Shown here: positions 54,877 through 63,110 of the stretch, in pieces
Numbering within the stretch: the first letter of the stretch is position 1
Layout of the letters: every line of letters starts with the position of its first letter
Source: Microbacterium immunditiarum
GTDB taxonomy: Bacteria > Actinomycetota > Actinomycetes > Actinomycetales > Microbacteriaceae
Direction: 5' to 3'
Assembly (NCBI RefSeq): GCF_013409785.1
Contig: NZ_JACCBV010000001.1
Location: forward strand, 868,001-932,000
DNA length: 64,000 nt
Notes under the pieces: generated by a model
Seen by the model: the letters and a program-made list of their open reading frames with translations, nothing else
Told to the model about the DNA's origin: nothing
The model's database searches: none
Program-made: the position numbers and the translations under genes

Positions 54877-55686
54877 GTGAGCGAAATGTCGGAGAGATCG
54901 TTCAACCATCGCTTCGGCATGTCCTCGCGAGTGGCGGAGTCCATCGCCGCCGATCTGCGCAAGCGCATCCTCCGCGGCGACGCCGATGGCGAGCCCCTCC
55001 CGCGGCAAGACGACCTGACCCGACAGTACGGCGTGAGCGGGCCGTCGCTGCGCGAAGCGCTCCGCATTCTGGAGGCCGAGGGGCTCATCACCGTACGTCG
55101 TGGCAAGTTCGGCGGAGCATACGTGCACAAGCCGGACTGGTCGTCGGCCGCCTACGCACTGGCCCTCTCACTGCAGGGTCAGGGTGCCACGCTCACCGAC
55201 CTCGCCCGATCGCTGCTCGTATTCGAGCCGATGTGCGCGGCGGGCTGCGCATCCCGTCCGGACCGCGCCGAGACGATCGTGCCCGAGCTCAAGGGCAATC
55301 TCGCCGACACCGAGGCGCGCATCGGCGACTCCGTGCGGTTCTCCGCCTCGGCCCGCAGGTTCCACGACCTGCTGGTCGGAGGTCTCGCCGAGGAGTCGCT
55401 GCGATTGATCGTGCGCAGCATGGTCGCCATCTGGTCGATCCAGGAGCAGATCTGGGCCGAGACGGTGACTGCGTCCGCTCAGTATCCGGAGCCGGAATCG
55501 CAGCGCGAGGCCTATCGAACCCACGCCGCTATGCTCCGCCTGATCGAGGACGGCGATGTGGAAGGCGCGCGACGGCTCAGCGTCACGCACCTCGAGGCGA
55601 GCCAGGCGATCGTGCTGAAGCGGTTCGGCGGCGAGGTCGTCGACGCGTCATCCCTCGCGGCGGTGCAGGCGTTCAAGAGCCTCTGA
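54877..55686 (+). CDS. GntR-family (FadR-type, FCD) regulator of the catabolic island
   Basis: A 269-residue protein from GTG 54877 (AAAGGG about 6 bases upstream); ATGs at 54847 and 54886 are alternatives. The winged helix has RVAESIAADLRKRILRGD and QYGVSGPSLREALRILEAEG, then a wing around RRGKFGGAYV. The C-terminal FCD domain has FEPMCAAGCASRPD, a FHDLLVGGLAEESL segment and EAYRTHAAMLRLIEDGDVEGA with metal-type His residues. It is divergent from the ACAD pair, and site A lies between. It probably senses a CoA ester or carboxylate (inference). Confidence 0.85.
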   Translation: MSEMSERSFNHRFGMSSRVAESIAADLRKRILRGDADGEPLPRQDDLTRQYGVSGPSLREALRILEAEGLITVRRGKFGGAYVHKPDWSSAAYALALSLQGQGATLTDLARSLLVFEPMCAAGCASRPDRAETIVPELKGNLADTEARIGDSVRFSASARRFHDLLVGGLAEESLRLIVRSMVAIWSIQEQIWAETVTASAQYPEPESQREAYRTHAAMLRLIEDGDVEGARRLSVTHLEASQAIVLKRFGGEVVDASSLAAVQAFKSL

Positions 55687-55715
55687 CGCCTCCGGCGCGC
55701 TCCGCGAATGCGGAC

Positions 55716-57464
55716 TCAGAGCTTGTCCAGCGACGCCGCGCGTCCGCCGACGGCGGCAGCGAGGAGGAGTCCCGCGGCCGTCACCGCCGACATGATGATG
55801 GCGATCGTCGCGACCATCGGGTATGAACCGCGCGACCACTGGTCGTACAGCAGCGTGCCGAGTACCTGCACACGTGTCGATCGCACGAACATCGACGCGG
55901 CGAACTCGTGGGTGAGGATGACGAACATGAGGATGCTCGCGCCGGCGAGCGCCCCGCGCATCATCGGCACCATGACGCCGAGATGTGTCCGCAGCACGCC
56001 GGCTCCGCTTGCTCGGGCGGCATCCTCGTAGGTGGAGCCCAGCGTCATCCGCGCCGTGAGCTGGAGGCGGACCGTGAAGGGCAGCACCAGCACCACATAG
56101 ACGAGGATCATGAGCAGCGGCGTCCCGTACAGCATGAATGGATTGCCCAGGTACACGTACAGGAAGCCGACGCCGAAGACGACGGCCGGAACGCCGAGGG
56201 GAACCTGGGTGATCGTGTCGATGATCGCGCGCACCACCGCGTTGCCCCGGCGCCGGTAGAGCACCTCGGTGAGCAGGTATCCGAGCGGCAGCGCTATCCC
56301 CATGGCCGCCAGCGATACGACGACGCTCGTGGTCAGCGCGTTGATGACGGCGGGGTCGTCGAAGGCCTTGAAGTAGTTGTCGAAGGTGAGTCTCGTGAGA
56401 TCGACGGAGGAGGTCCAGAACGGCGAGAGCGAGACGAGGATGAGCGCGAGGAACGGCAGCACCAGGGTGACGATGCCGTAGACGATGATCGCCGGGGCGG
56501 CCAGGGGCGACGGCTTCAGCGGCCGCGTCGCACCGCGGGTGCCCGCGGTGACGAACCTGAAGTCGCGGCGAAGAAGGATTCGCTGGGCCACGATGAAGAC
56601 GATTCCCGCGACGAGGAGAGGGGAGGCGACCGCGGCGGAGAGCGGGAAGTCGACCGGGGACTCGCCGCCGAAGCGGTAGACCTCGGTGGCGAGTACGCGA
56701 ATGCCCTCGCGAGTTCCGAGGAACTGTGGTGCGGTGAGCTGGCCGAGTCCGAGAAGCATGGCGAACGCCGCCGAATACACCAGCGCGGGCCGCAGGAGCG
56801 GGATCACGATGAGGACGAAGGTGCGAACTGGTCCGGCGCCGGCGATCAAGGACGCTTCGATGCTCTCGTAGTTGAACTGGCGAAGGCTCGACTGGACGAA
56901 CAGGAAGATCAGCGGTACGAGCTGGATGCCGGTGACGAGGATGACGCCCGCGACGGTGTACACGTTGAGCGGACCGGCCGGCAGCCCGACTTCGGGCTGC
57001 TCGACGTGGACGAACGGCAGCTGACGCAGCAGGAGGTTGATGTAGCCGACCTGCGGCGAGAAGAGGAACGCCCAGCCGACGACGACGGCCACCGCCGGGA
57101 GCACCATGGGCAGGATGGGGATCGTCGCCAGCCAGCGCATCCCCTGCGGCAGCCGCATCGCGAACCACGCGAGCAGCGTGCCGAGTCCGACGGCGATGAC
57201 CAGGGACCCGGCCCCGAGGAGGAGGGTGGTGAACAGGGTCTGACCCAGGTTGGGCAGGGCGATGGCCTCGCGATACGCCTCGGCGCCGTTCTCCAGTGCG
57301 AGGTACTGCAGCCTTCCGAGCGGGAACAGCACGAGGTACGCGAGGATCAGCACCAGCCCGGTCGACAGCCCGTGCCGGCGCACCCACAGGCCGAGCCTGC
57401 TCGCAGGACGTGTGTCCTCGCCGCTGGTCGGCGCGGCGGCCGTCAATGTCGACTCGATGGCCAT
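55716..57464 (-). CDS. two-domain ABC permease (Fe3+/thiamine/polyamine type), orphan
   Basis: A 582-residue membrane protein with about twelve helices in two halves. Each half carries an EAA loop: YESIEASLIAGAGPVRTFVL in the first and TYEDAARASGAGVLRTHLGV in the second. Fused permeases of this form belong to iron(III), thiamine and 2-aminoethylphosphonate importers. No binding protein or ATPase gene is in the window, so the partners lie elsewhere or the gene is a remnant. Its ATG is 16 bases from site B; no ribosome site is visible. Confidence 0.83.
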   Translation of the reverse strand: MAIESTLTAAAPTSGEDTRPASRLGLWVRRHGLSTGLVLILAYLVLFPLGRLQYLALENGAEAYREAIALPNLGQTLFTTLLLGAGSLVIAVGLGTLLAWFAMRLPQGMRWLATIPILPMVLPAVAVVVGWAFLFSPQVGYINLLLRQLPFVHVEQPEVGLPAGPLNVYTVAGVILVTGIQLVPLIFLFVQSSLRQFNYESIEASLIAGAGPVRTFVLIVIPLLRPALVYSAAFAMLLGLGQLTAPQFLGTREGIRVLATEVYRFGGESPVDFPLSAAVASPLLVAGIVFIVAQRILLRRDFRFVTAGTRGATRPLKPSPLAAPAIIVYGIVTLVLPFLALILVSLSPFWTSSVDLTRLTFDNYFKAFDDPAVINALTTSVVVSLAAMGIALPLGYLLTEVLYRRRGNAVVRAIIDTITQVPLGVPAVVFGVGFLYVYLGNPFMLYGTPLLMILVYVVLVLPFTVRLQLTARMTLGSTYEDAARASGAGVLRTHLGVMVPMMRGALAGASILMFVILTHEFAASMFVRSTRVQVLGTLLYDQWSRGSYPMVATIAIIMSAVTAAGLLLAAAVGGRAASLDKL

Positions 57465-57479
57465 GAGTTATACGTTAAT

Positions 57480-57495
57480 AATCTTTATATAAAAA
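57480..57495. promoter_or_regulatory. AATCTT site B (GntR regulon candidate)
   Basis: AATCTTTATATAAAAA contains the perfect palindrome TTTATATAAA. It lies in the very AT-rich spacer between the divergent permease and SLC13-operon genes. Confidence 0.5.
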
Positions 57496-57509
57496 AGTCA
57501 ACGTCGCGC

Positions 57510-57515
57510 TACAGT
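57510..57515 (+). promoter_or_regulatory. -10 box of a probable leaderless promoter
   Basis: TACAGT ends 7 bases before the ATG at 57523. Confidence 0.4.
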
Positions 57516-57522
57516 GACTGCT

Positions 57523-57858
57523 ATGGCGACGTCCCTCTTCATCGTGCACACCAATCCGGTCGAGGGCCGCGAGTCGGAGTTCGAGGACTGGTACACCAAC
57601 CGCCACCTCGCCGACGTCGTGGCGATCCCCGGGTTCGTCCGTGCGCGCCGCTACCGCCTCGCCGACGCGCAGTTCGCCCCGCTCGCAGACTTCCGCTACG
57701 CCGCGGTGTATGAGATCGACGGCGATCCGGCCGATGCCATGCGAGCGCTGCGCCACGCGCTGAAGGCGGGACTCGAAGTCTCCTCGTCGATGGCGCAGCC
57801 GGTGTACGCCACCGTGTACGAGCCCATCACCGAGTGGGTCACCGAACAGCACACATGA
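57523..57858 (+). CDS. small ferredoxin-like-fold (dimeric alpha-beta barrel type) protein
   Basis: A 111-residue protein. ATG at 57523 fits the TACAGT box; an in-frame GTG at 57514 is less likely. The opening FIVHTNPVEGRESEFEDWYT, then HLADVVAIPGFVRARRYRL, is the beta-alpha-beta pattern of the EthD / DUF4286 / antibiotic-monooxygenase superfamily, where such proteins act as small isomerases, monooxygenases or dehalogenase helpers. The reaction cannot be told. It is coupled to the SLC13 transporter (ATGA), so it may act on the imported compound. Confidence 0.75.
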   Translation: MATSLFIVHTNPVEGRESEFEDWYTNRHLADVVAIPGFVRARRYRLADAQFAPLADFRYAAVYEIDGDPADAMRALRHALKAGLEVSSSMAQPVYATVYEPITEWVTEQHT

Positions 57859-59660
57859 TCAGCGCCCCCCTCGTGGCGACGGTCGCCATCCTCGTGCTCG
57901 CGCTCGTCGCGTTCGCGTGGGGGCGCCTCTCGGCCGCCGTCATCGCCGTGGGCGTCGCGCTCGCGCTCTGGGCGACCGGTGTCCTGACTCTTCCGGAGGC
58001 GCTCGCGGGCTTCGCGAATCCGACGGTCATGTTCATCGCCGCGCTGTTCGTCGTGAGCGAGAGCCTCGATGCGACGGGCGTGTCGGCACGCGTCGGGCGT
58101 ATCGTCGTCGAGCATTCGGGTACGAGTCCGGCACGGCCGCTCGTCATCCTGATGCTGATCCAGTCGGCGCTCAGCGCCGTGATGAGCGTCAGCGGTGCGG
58201 TGGCGACGATGCTGCCGGTCGCGGTGATCATCGCGACGCGCCTGGCCGTCCCGCCCTCGCGGCTGCTCATGCCGATGCTGTTCGCGACCCACGCCGGGTC
58301 GATGCTCGTGCTGACCGGGACTCCCGTCAACGTCATCGTGTCCGAGCTGGCCGCAAAGGAGACGGGCACGCCCTTCGGGTTCTTCGACTTCGCCGTCGCG
58401 GGCGTGCCGCTGGTCATCGGGACCGTGGTGCTGTCCGTGCTGCTCCGGCGGTGGCTGCTGCCGGATCGTCCGGCATCGACTCCGTCGCGTGACCTGCTCG
58501 CGCTGACGGACGCGCTCGTGGGCTCGTTGAGCGGCGACGACGAGGTCTCGTGCGTCCGAGTCGTCGCCGGCTCGTCGCTCGTCGGCCGCGCATGCGCCGA
58601 GGTGCTCGCGTCTCCCTCGGCCGGCATCCGCGTTCTCACCATCCGCGACACGGCGGGGAAGCCGAAGCGGCCCGATGCCGCTCTGGCCGTCGGCGACGTG
58701 CTGACGGTGCGGGCGCCCGGGCAGGCGCTCGCCGATGCGCGCCCGCGTCTCGGGGTCGTCGAGGCCGGGTCCGGTCCGGGGACGGCGCTGGTCGACGGCC
58801 GGATGGGCATCGCGGAGTTCGTCGTGGCACCTCGGTCTCGACTGGTCGGCGTCGCCGCGTTCCCGGGCATGGTCATCGGAGCGGGCGACCTCGTGGTTCT
58901 CGCAGTGCATCGCGACAGCATCGAGCCGGATGCCCCGACCGTCGAGCTCGGAGTCGGTGACGTGCTCCTCCTCCATGGCTCGTGGGATGCACTGGATGCC
59001 ATCGGCTCCGAAAGGGACCTGCTCGTCGTCGAGGACCCCGTCGCGATCCGCCGGCAGGTCGCCCCGATCGGACGCAAGGGGTGGATCGCGCTCGGCATCC
59101 TCATCGCGATGGTGGCCGCCCTCGCATGCGATCTCGTCCCGGCCGCGGTCGGAGCGCTGCTCGCCGCCGGCGCGGTCATCATCCTCAGGATCGTCCCGGC
59201 CGAGCGGGCCTTCCGCTCGATCTCGTGGCCGACCGTCATCCTCGTGGCCGGCCTGATCCCGATCAGCACCGCGTTCGCCGTGACCGGGCTCGACAACCTC
59301 ATCGGCAGTGCGATCGTGAGCTTCGTCGGTCCTGCCGGACCCCACGGAGCCCTGCTCGCGCTGTGTGTCGTCGTGCTGATCCTCGGGCAGGTGATGAGCA
59401 ACACCGCAACCGTCCTGGTCGTCGCGCCGGTCGCCGTCTCGGTTGCGTCACTCATGGAGGTGTCGGCTCTGCCGTTCCTGATGGCCCTGACCGTTTCGGG
59501 GGCCGCTTCCCTGCTCACGCCCGTCGCGACGGCCGCCAACCTCGTCATCCAGGAGCCGGGAAGCTATCGATTCTCCGACTACCTCCGATTCGGAGCACCG
59601 CTCGCGGTGCTGTATCTCGCCGTCGCGGTCCTCATCGTGCCGCTCGTCTGGCCGTTCTGA
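57855..59660 (+). CDS. SLC13/DASS-family anion transporter with TrkA-C domains
   Basis: A 601-residue membrane protein. N-terminal helices contain GFANPTVMFIAALFVVSESL and ATHAGSMLVLTGTPVN (SLC13 signature loop). Residues about 215-385 form two soluble RCK/TrkA-C-type domains (VVAGSSLVGRACAEVL; VVAPRSRLVGVAAFPGM). A second helix set has ILGQVMSNTATVLVVAPVAV and the SLC13 phrase VSGAASLLTPVATAANLVI. The family moves dicarboxylates, sulfate or other anions; here the substrate is probably the carboxylate degraded by the island (inference). Confidence 0.87.
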   Translation: MISAPLVATVAILVLALVAFAWGRLSAAVIAVGVALALWATGVLTLPEALAGFANPTVMFIAALFVVSESLDATGVSARVGRIVVEHSGTSPARPLVILMLIQSALSAVMSVSGAVATMLPVAVIIATRLAVPPSRLLMPMLFATHAGSMLVLTGTPVNVIVSELAAKETGTPFGFFDFAVAGVPLVIGTVVLSVLLRRWLLPDRPASTPSRDLLALTDALVGSLSGDDEVSCVRVVAGSSLVGRACAEVLASPSAGIRVLTIRDTAGKPKRPDAALAVGDVLTVRAPGQALADARPRLGVVEAGSGPGTALVDGRMGIAEFVVAPRSRLVGVAAFPGMVIGAGDLVVLAVHRDSIEPDAPTVELGVGDVLLLHGSWDALDAIGSERDLLVVEDPVAIRRQVAPIGRKGWIALGILIAMVAALACDLVPAAVGALLAAGAVIILRIVPAERAFRSISWPTVILVAGLIPISTAFAVTGLDNLIGSAIVSFVGPAGPHGALLALCVVVLILGQVMSNTATVLVVAPVAVSVASLMEVSALPFLMALTVSGAASLLTPVATAANLVIQEPGSYRFSDYLRFGAPLAVLYLAVAVLIVPLVWPF

Positions 59661-59689
59661 CACCGCGACCCCGAGCGGGTGGGGGCGGA

Positions 59690-60490
59690 TCAGGAGTGGC
59701 GGAGGACCCAGCCGAGCTGCAGCGACGCGAAAAGGCCCGGATTCTCGGAGTAGTACGCGTGGCCGCCGTCCTCGATCGTGACCAGCTCCGCGCCGCTGAT
59801 CCCGCGGTAGAGGTCCTGAGCATGGCGGGGGGTGGTCAGGATGTCCTCGGAGCCGACGGTGATGAGCGTCGGCGCGGTGATCTTCGCGAGCTCGTCGTCG
59901 GTCATCCACTGCTCACGAGCGACGCGCAGGTGCTGCGCGTACTCCTCGAGCTCGAGGGAGTCGATCTCAGTCGAGCCCTCGGGGAGTGCAGCCAGCGACA
60001 TGCCCTCCGGACTCCACGCCCACATCGCGACGAACGAGCGCAGGAAGTCCCCGGCGACCCCCTTCTCGAGCAGGCTTCTGCGGAACTCGAGCATGGAGAG
60101 CAGCCGCGGGTCGGGCCGGGCAGCTGTGGAGTGCAGCGAGAGACTTCTGACGAGATGCGGATGCCGCGACGCGACGCGCATCGCGATGCCGCCGCCGAGC
60201 GAGACCCCCGCGACATGGACGGGACCGTCGTCGAGGGACTCGATGAGTGCCGCGGCGTCATCGGCGAGGTCCTCGATCGTGGTGCCGTCTCCGACCGGCG
60301 AGGCCTTGCCGACGCCGCGGTTGTCGAACGACACGCAGTGCACGTACGGCGCCATGTGCTCGACGATCGGATTCCAGGCGCGATGGTCGGTCCCCAGGCC
60401 CTGGATGAGCACGAGTGTTGGTCCGGCTCCCGCTCGTGAGACCTGCGTGGTGAACGAGGGGAGTTCGACGGTCTCGATTGCTGCGTCCAC
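59690..60490 (-). CDS. alpha/beta hydrolase 1
   Basis: A 266-residue hydrolase. Nucleophile elbow GVSLGG, Asp in TVGSEDIL, His in DGGHAYY; HG-type oxyanion segment IQGLGTDHRAW. The pattern is closest to 3-oxoadipate enol-lactonase and related ester/C-C hydrolases. GGAGGC lies before the GTG at 60488-60490. It is a paralogue of the divergent hydrolase at 60584; site C lies between them. Confidence 0.87.
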   Translation of the reverse strand: MDAAIETVELPSFTTQVSRAGAGPTLVLIQGLGTDHRAWNPIVEHMAPYVHCVSFDNRGVGKASPVGDGTTIEDLADDAAALIESLDDGPVHVAGVSLGGGIAMRVASRHPHLVRSLSLHSTAARPDPRLLSMLEFRRSLLEKGVAGDFLRSFVAMWAWSPEGMSLAALPEGSTEIDSLELEEYAQHLRVAREQWMTDDELAKITAPTLITVGSEDILTTPRHAQDLYRGISGAELVTIEDGGHAYYSENPGLFASLQLGWVLRHS

Positions 60491-60523
60491 GGGGCCTCCG
60501 GTTCAAGCGTGATCTTAGTGATA

Positions 60524-60539
60524 TAAGTATACAAAGATT
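60524..60539. promoter_or_regulatory. AATCTT site C (GntR regulon candidate)
   Basis: On the complement this reads AATCTTTGTATACTTA, with a GTATAC core. It is in the AT-rich spacer between the two divergent hydrolase genes. Confidence 0.5.
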
Positions 60540-60583
60540 TGCAGGATCAGCAGTGATCCGACTCAACGAGGAGACGATGCGCC

Positions 60584-61405
60584 ATGAGACCGATCGTGCG
60601 TACGGTCAGCACGCCAGCGTTCACGACGGAGATCCGCGAACACGGCGAAGGCCCCACGCTGGTGCTGATCCAGGGCGGCGGAACGGGAAAGAACGCCTGG
60701 AACGCGCTGGTCGACCGGCTCGCGCCGCGCGTCCGATGCGTGGCGTTCGACAACCGCGGCGTCGGAGGCGCTTCGCACGCCGATGAGTCGCTGACGATCG
60801 AGGATCTCGCGCGCGACGCGGCATCCGTCATCGAGGCCCTCGGCGAGGGCGCCGTCCACGTCGCCGGGGTCTCGCTCGGCGGGTTCATCGCGATGCGGCT
60901 GGCCGCCATGCGGCCTGATCTGGTGTCCAGCCTGACGCTTCACGCCACAGCGGCCAAGCTCGACGAGCGCACGATCCAGCAGGGCGACTTCCGCCGCCGC
61001 ATCATGGATCTCGGCCTGCCCGACACCGGCGGCATGATCCGCGAGTACCTCAGAGCGTGGGCGGCGGGATCGCGTGGTCTGCTCGCCGACCTCCCGGCGG
61101 ACGTCGTCAGCCACTCCGAGTTCTCACGTCAGAACTACCTCGGTCACCTCAACGCGATCCGCGGGCACGACATGGGTGCGCACGAGCTCGGGAGGATCAC
61201 CGCGCCGACTCTGATCACCGCGGGAGCAGAGGACATCCTGTGCTCGCTTGAGAACGCGCGGTTCCTCCACCGCTCCATCCCGGGGTCGCAGCTGGTGATC
61301 CTGGAGCGAGCGGGGCACGTCTACTACTTCGAGGAGCCCGTGCTCACCGGCGCCGTGCAGGAGGGGTGGATCATGCAGCACGTCGACGCGAGTGCGTCCG
61401 CATGA
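60584..61405 (+). CDS. alpha/beta hydrolase 2
   Basis: A 273-residue paralogue of the divergent hydrolase. Shared phrases include GPTLVLIQG, AFDNRGVGGAS, TIEDLARDAA and VHVAGVSLGG; catalytic Ser is in GVSLGG, Asp in AGAEDIL, His in RAGHVYY. GAGGAG lies about 12 bases before the ATG at 60584, and the region between has another possible start out of frame. It is coupled to the enoyl-CoA hydratase by ATGA. Confidence 0.87.
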   Translation: MRPIVRTVSTPAFTTEIREHGEGPTLVLIQGGGTGKNAWNALVDRLAPRVRCVAFDNRGVGGASHADESLTIEDLARDAASVIEALGEGAVHVAGVSLGGFIAMRLAAMRPDLVSSLTLHATAAKLDERTIQQGDFRRRIMDLGLPDTGGMIREYLRAWAAGSRGLLADLPADVVSHSEFSRQNYLGHLNAIRGHDMGAHELGRITAPTLITAGAEDILCSLENARFLHRSIPGSQLVILERAGHVYYFEEPVLTGAVQEGWIMQHVDASASA

Positions 61406-62157
61406 GTGCTCTGCGCGTGGAGGAGGACGGTCCGGTTCGCGTGCTGACGCTCGACCGGCCGGACGCCCTGAACGCAATCGACCACGAGCTCCACGAGGCT
61501 CTCGCCGACGTCTGGCCGCGGCTGGACGCGGACCGCGAGGCGCGAGCGGTCGTTCTCACTGGCTCTGGGCGCGCATTCTGCGCGGGAGGCGACCTCGACT
61601 GGATACGCGACGCCGGTGGAAGCGACGAGGGCGCCGCATCGATGATGAAGACCGCCACCCGGATCATCACAGGGATGCTCGGCACGCGCCTGCCGGTCGT
61701 GGCGGCCGTCAACGGACCGGCGATCGGGCTGGGATGCACGCTCACGGTCCTGTCCGATCTCGTGCTGGCCTCTCCGGACGCCTGGTTCAGCGATCCCCAC
61801 GTCGGTGTTGGCCTCGCGGCCGGTGACGGCGGGATCCTGTGGTCCTCCCTCACCGGCATGCACGTCGCCAAGGAGTTCCTCTTCCTCGGGGGCCGGCTCC
61901 CTGCCGACGACGCTGTGCGCGCCGGCCTCGCCAACCGCGTCGTTCCCGCCGAGTCGCTGCGGGAGGAGTCGCTCATCCTCGCCCACAGGCTCGCGGAGCT
62001 TCCCGCGCCGGCGCTGCAGGGGACGAAGCGAGCGATGAACTCGATGCTGATGGCGGCGTGGCCGTCGCTCGAGAACGGCATCGCCGCCGAGGAGCGATCG
62101 ATGCGCAGCGTGGAACACCACGCCCGCCTCGCGGAGGTCAGACCGCCGACGCGGTGA
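61402..62157 (+). CDS. enoyl-CoA hydratase/isomerase family protein
   Basis: A 251-residue crotonase-fold protein. The N-terminal VRVLTLDRPDALNAIDHEL, the oxyanion segments RAFCAGGDLDWI and AVNGPAIGLGCTLTVLSDL, and the C-terminal LARRLAEL-like helix are present. Of the two catalytic Glu of classical hydratases only the region around DPHVGVGLAAGDGG is visible, with Asp/Val instead of Glu at the usual spots, so it may be an isomerase, hydrolase or C-C lyase rather than a hydratase. The 3' end overlaps the converging lyase gene by 20 bases. Confidence 0.83.
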   Translation: MSALRVEEDGPVRVLTLDRPDALNAIDHELHEALADVWPRLDADREARAVVLTGSGRAFCAGGDLDWIRDAGGSDEGAASMMKTATRIITGMLGTRLPVVAAVNGPAIGLGCTLTVLSDLVLASPDAWFSDPHVGVGLAAGDGGILWSSLTGMHVAKEFLFLGGRLPADDAVRAGLANRVVPAESLREESLILAHRLAELPAPALQGTKRAMNSMLMAAWPSLENGIAAEERSMRSVEHHARLAEVRPPTR

Positions 62158-63082
62158 GCGCGCGCAGGACGCGCGACTCGGAAGGGCGCCCGAGCAGCCC
62201 GGCCATCCAGGTGCTCGTCTCGACGAGCAGGTCCAGGTCCACGCCGGTTCGGATCCCGAGGCCCTCGAGCATCCACACGAGGTCCTCCGTCGCGAGGTTG
62301 CCGGTCGCCCCCGGAGTGAACGGGCACCCGCCCAGCCCTCCTGCGGACGAGTCGAAGGTGGTCACGCCCGCCCGCAGTGCGGCGTACGCATTGGAGAGCG
62401 CCTGGCCGTACGTGTCGTGGAGGTGCATCGCGAGCACGTCGGGCCCGAGCCCGGCCTCCCCGAACGCGCCGATGAGCTCCGTCACATGGGCGGGAGTCGC
62501 CACGCCGATCGTGTCGCCGAGCGACAGCTGGGTCGCGCCCAGGTCGAAGAGGCGCTTGCCCGCCTCCACGACCTGCGCGATCGGGACGGGCCCCTGCCAG
62601 GGGTCGCCGAAGCACATCGAGACGTAGGCGCGCACGTCCAGGCCGAGTCCGCGAGCGCGTGCCACGACGGGCCGGAACATGTCGAACTGCGTGTCCACCG
62701 TGCGGTTGAGGTTCGCGCGCGCCAGGCCCTCCGTCGCGCTTCCGAAGATGGCGATCCACCGCACCCCCGCTTCGACCGCGCGATCCAGGCCGCGGTCGTT
62801 CGGGACCAGCACGGGCATGCGCGTCGCGCCGTCGAGATCCAGCTGTGCGAGAACCTCAGCCGCGTCGGCGAGCTGGGGGACCCAGTCCGGCCGGACGAAG
62901 CTCGTCACCTCGATCGTGCGCAGACCGGCGGCCATCAGGCGCCGGACGAAGTCCACCTTGTCCTGCGTGGGTACGACGACCTTCTCGTTCTGCAGGCCGT
63001 CGCGCGGACCGACCTCGTAGATCGTCACTGCCTCGGGGAGGCCGGGCTCGCGGAAGGCCTGGGGGCGCGTCATCCGGGTCAT
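62138..63082 (-). CDS. hydroxymethylglutaryl-CoA lyase family enzyme
   Basis: A 314-residue HMGL-like TIM barrel. It opens VTIYEVGPRDGLQNEK (metal-site Asp), has LSLGDTIGVATPAHV, metal His pair MHLHDTYGQALSNAY and the catalytic Cys loop GLGGCPFTPGATGN. The family cleaves 3-hydroxy-3-methylglutaryl-CoA and related 3-hydroxyacyl-CoAs to acetyl-CoA plus a ketone or acid. No methylcrotonyl-CoA carboxylase is nearby, so a route other than leucine breakdown is possible. AGGAGAAGAG precedes the ATG. It follows the next dehydrogenase by 28 bases. Confidence 0.9.
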   Translation of the reverse strand: MTRMTRPQAFREPGLPEAVTIYEVGPRDGLQNEKVVVPTQDKVDFVRRLMAAGLRTIEVTSFVRPDWVPQLADAAEVLAQLDLDGATRMPVLVPNDRGLDRAVEAGVRWIAIFGSATEGLARANLNRTVDTQFDMFRPVVARARGLGLDVRAYVSMCFGDPWQGPVPIAQVVEAGKRLFDLGATQLSLGDTIGVATPAHVTELIGAFGEAGLGPDVLAMHLHDTYGQALSNAYAALRAGVTTFDSSAGGLGGCPFTPGATGNLATEDLVWMLEGLGIRTGVDLDLLVETSTWMAGLLGRPSESRVLRALTASAV

Positions 63083-63110
63083 CTCTTCTCCTGTCGCATG
63101 GGTGCGCCGC

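Noticed and set aside
60527..60532. The GTATAC core at site C as a third operator of the prp GntR regulator
   Set aside because: The flanks (AAGTATACAA) differ from GTGTATACAC, and the AATCTT arm matches sites A and B next to another GntR gene. Cross-talk cannot be excluded.
61402..62157. Calling the crotonase-fold gene a standard enoyl-CoA hydratase
   Set aside because: The two Glu residues expected for hydration are not visible at their places, so only the superfamily is claimed.
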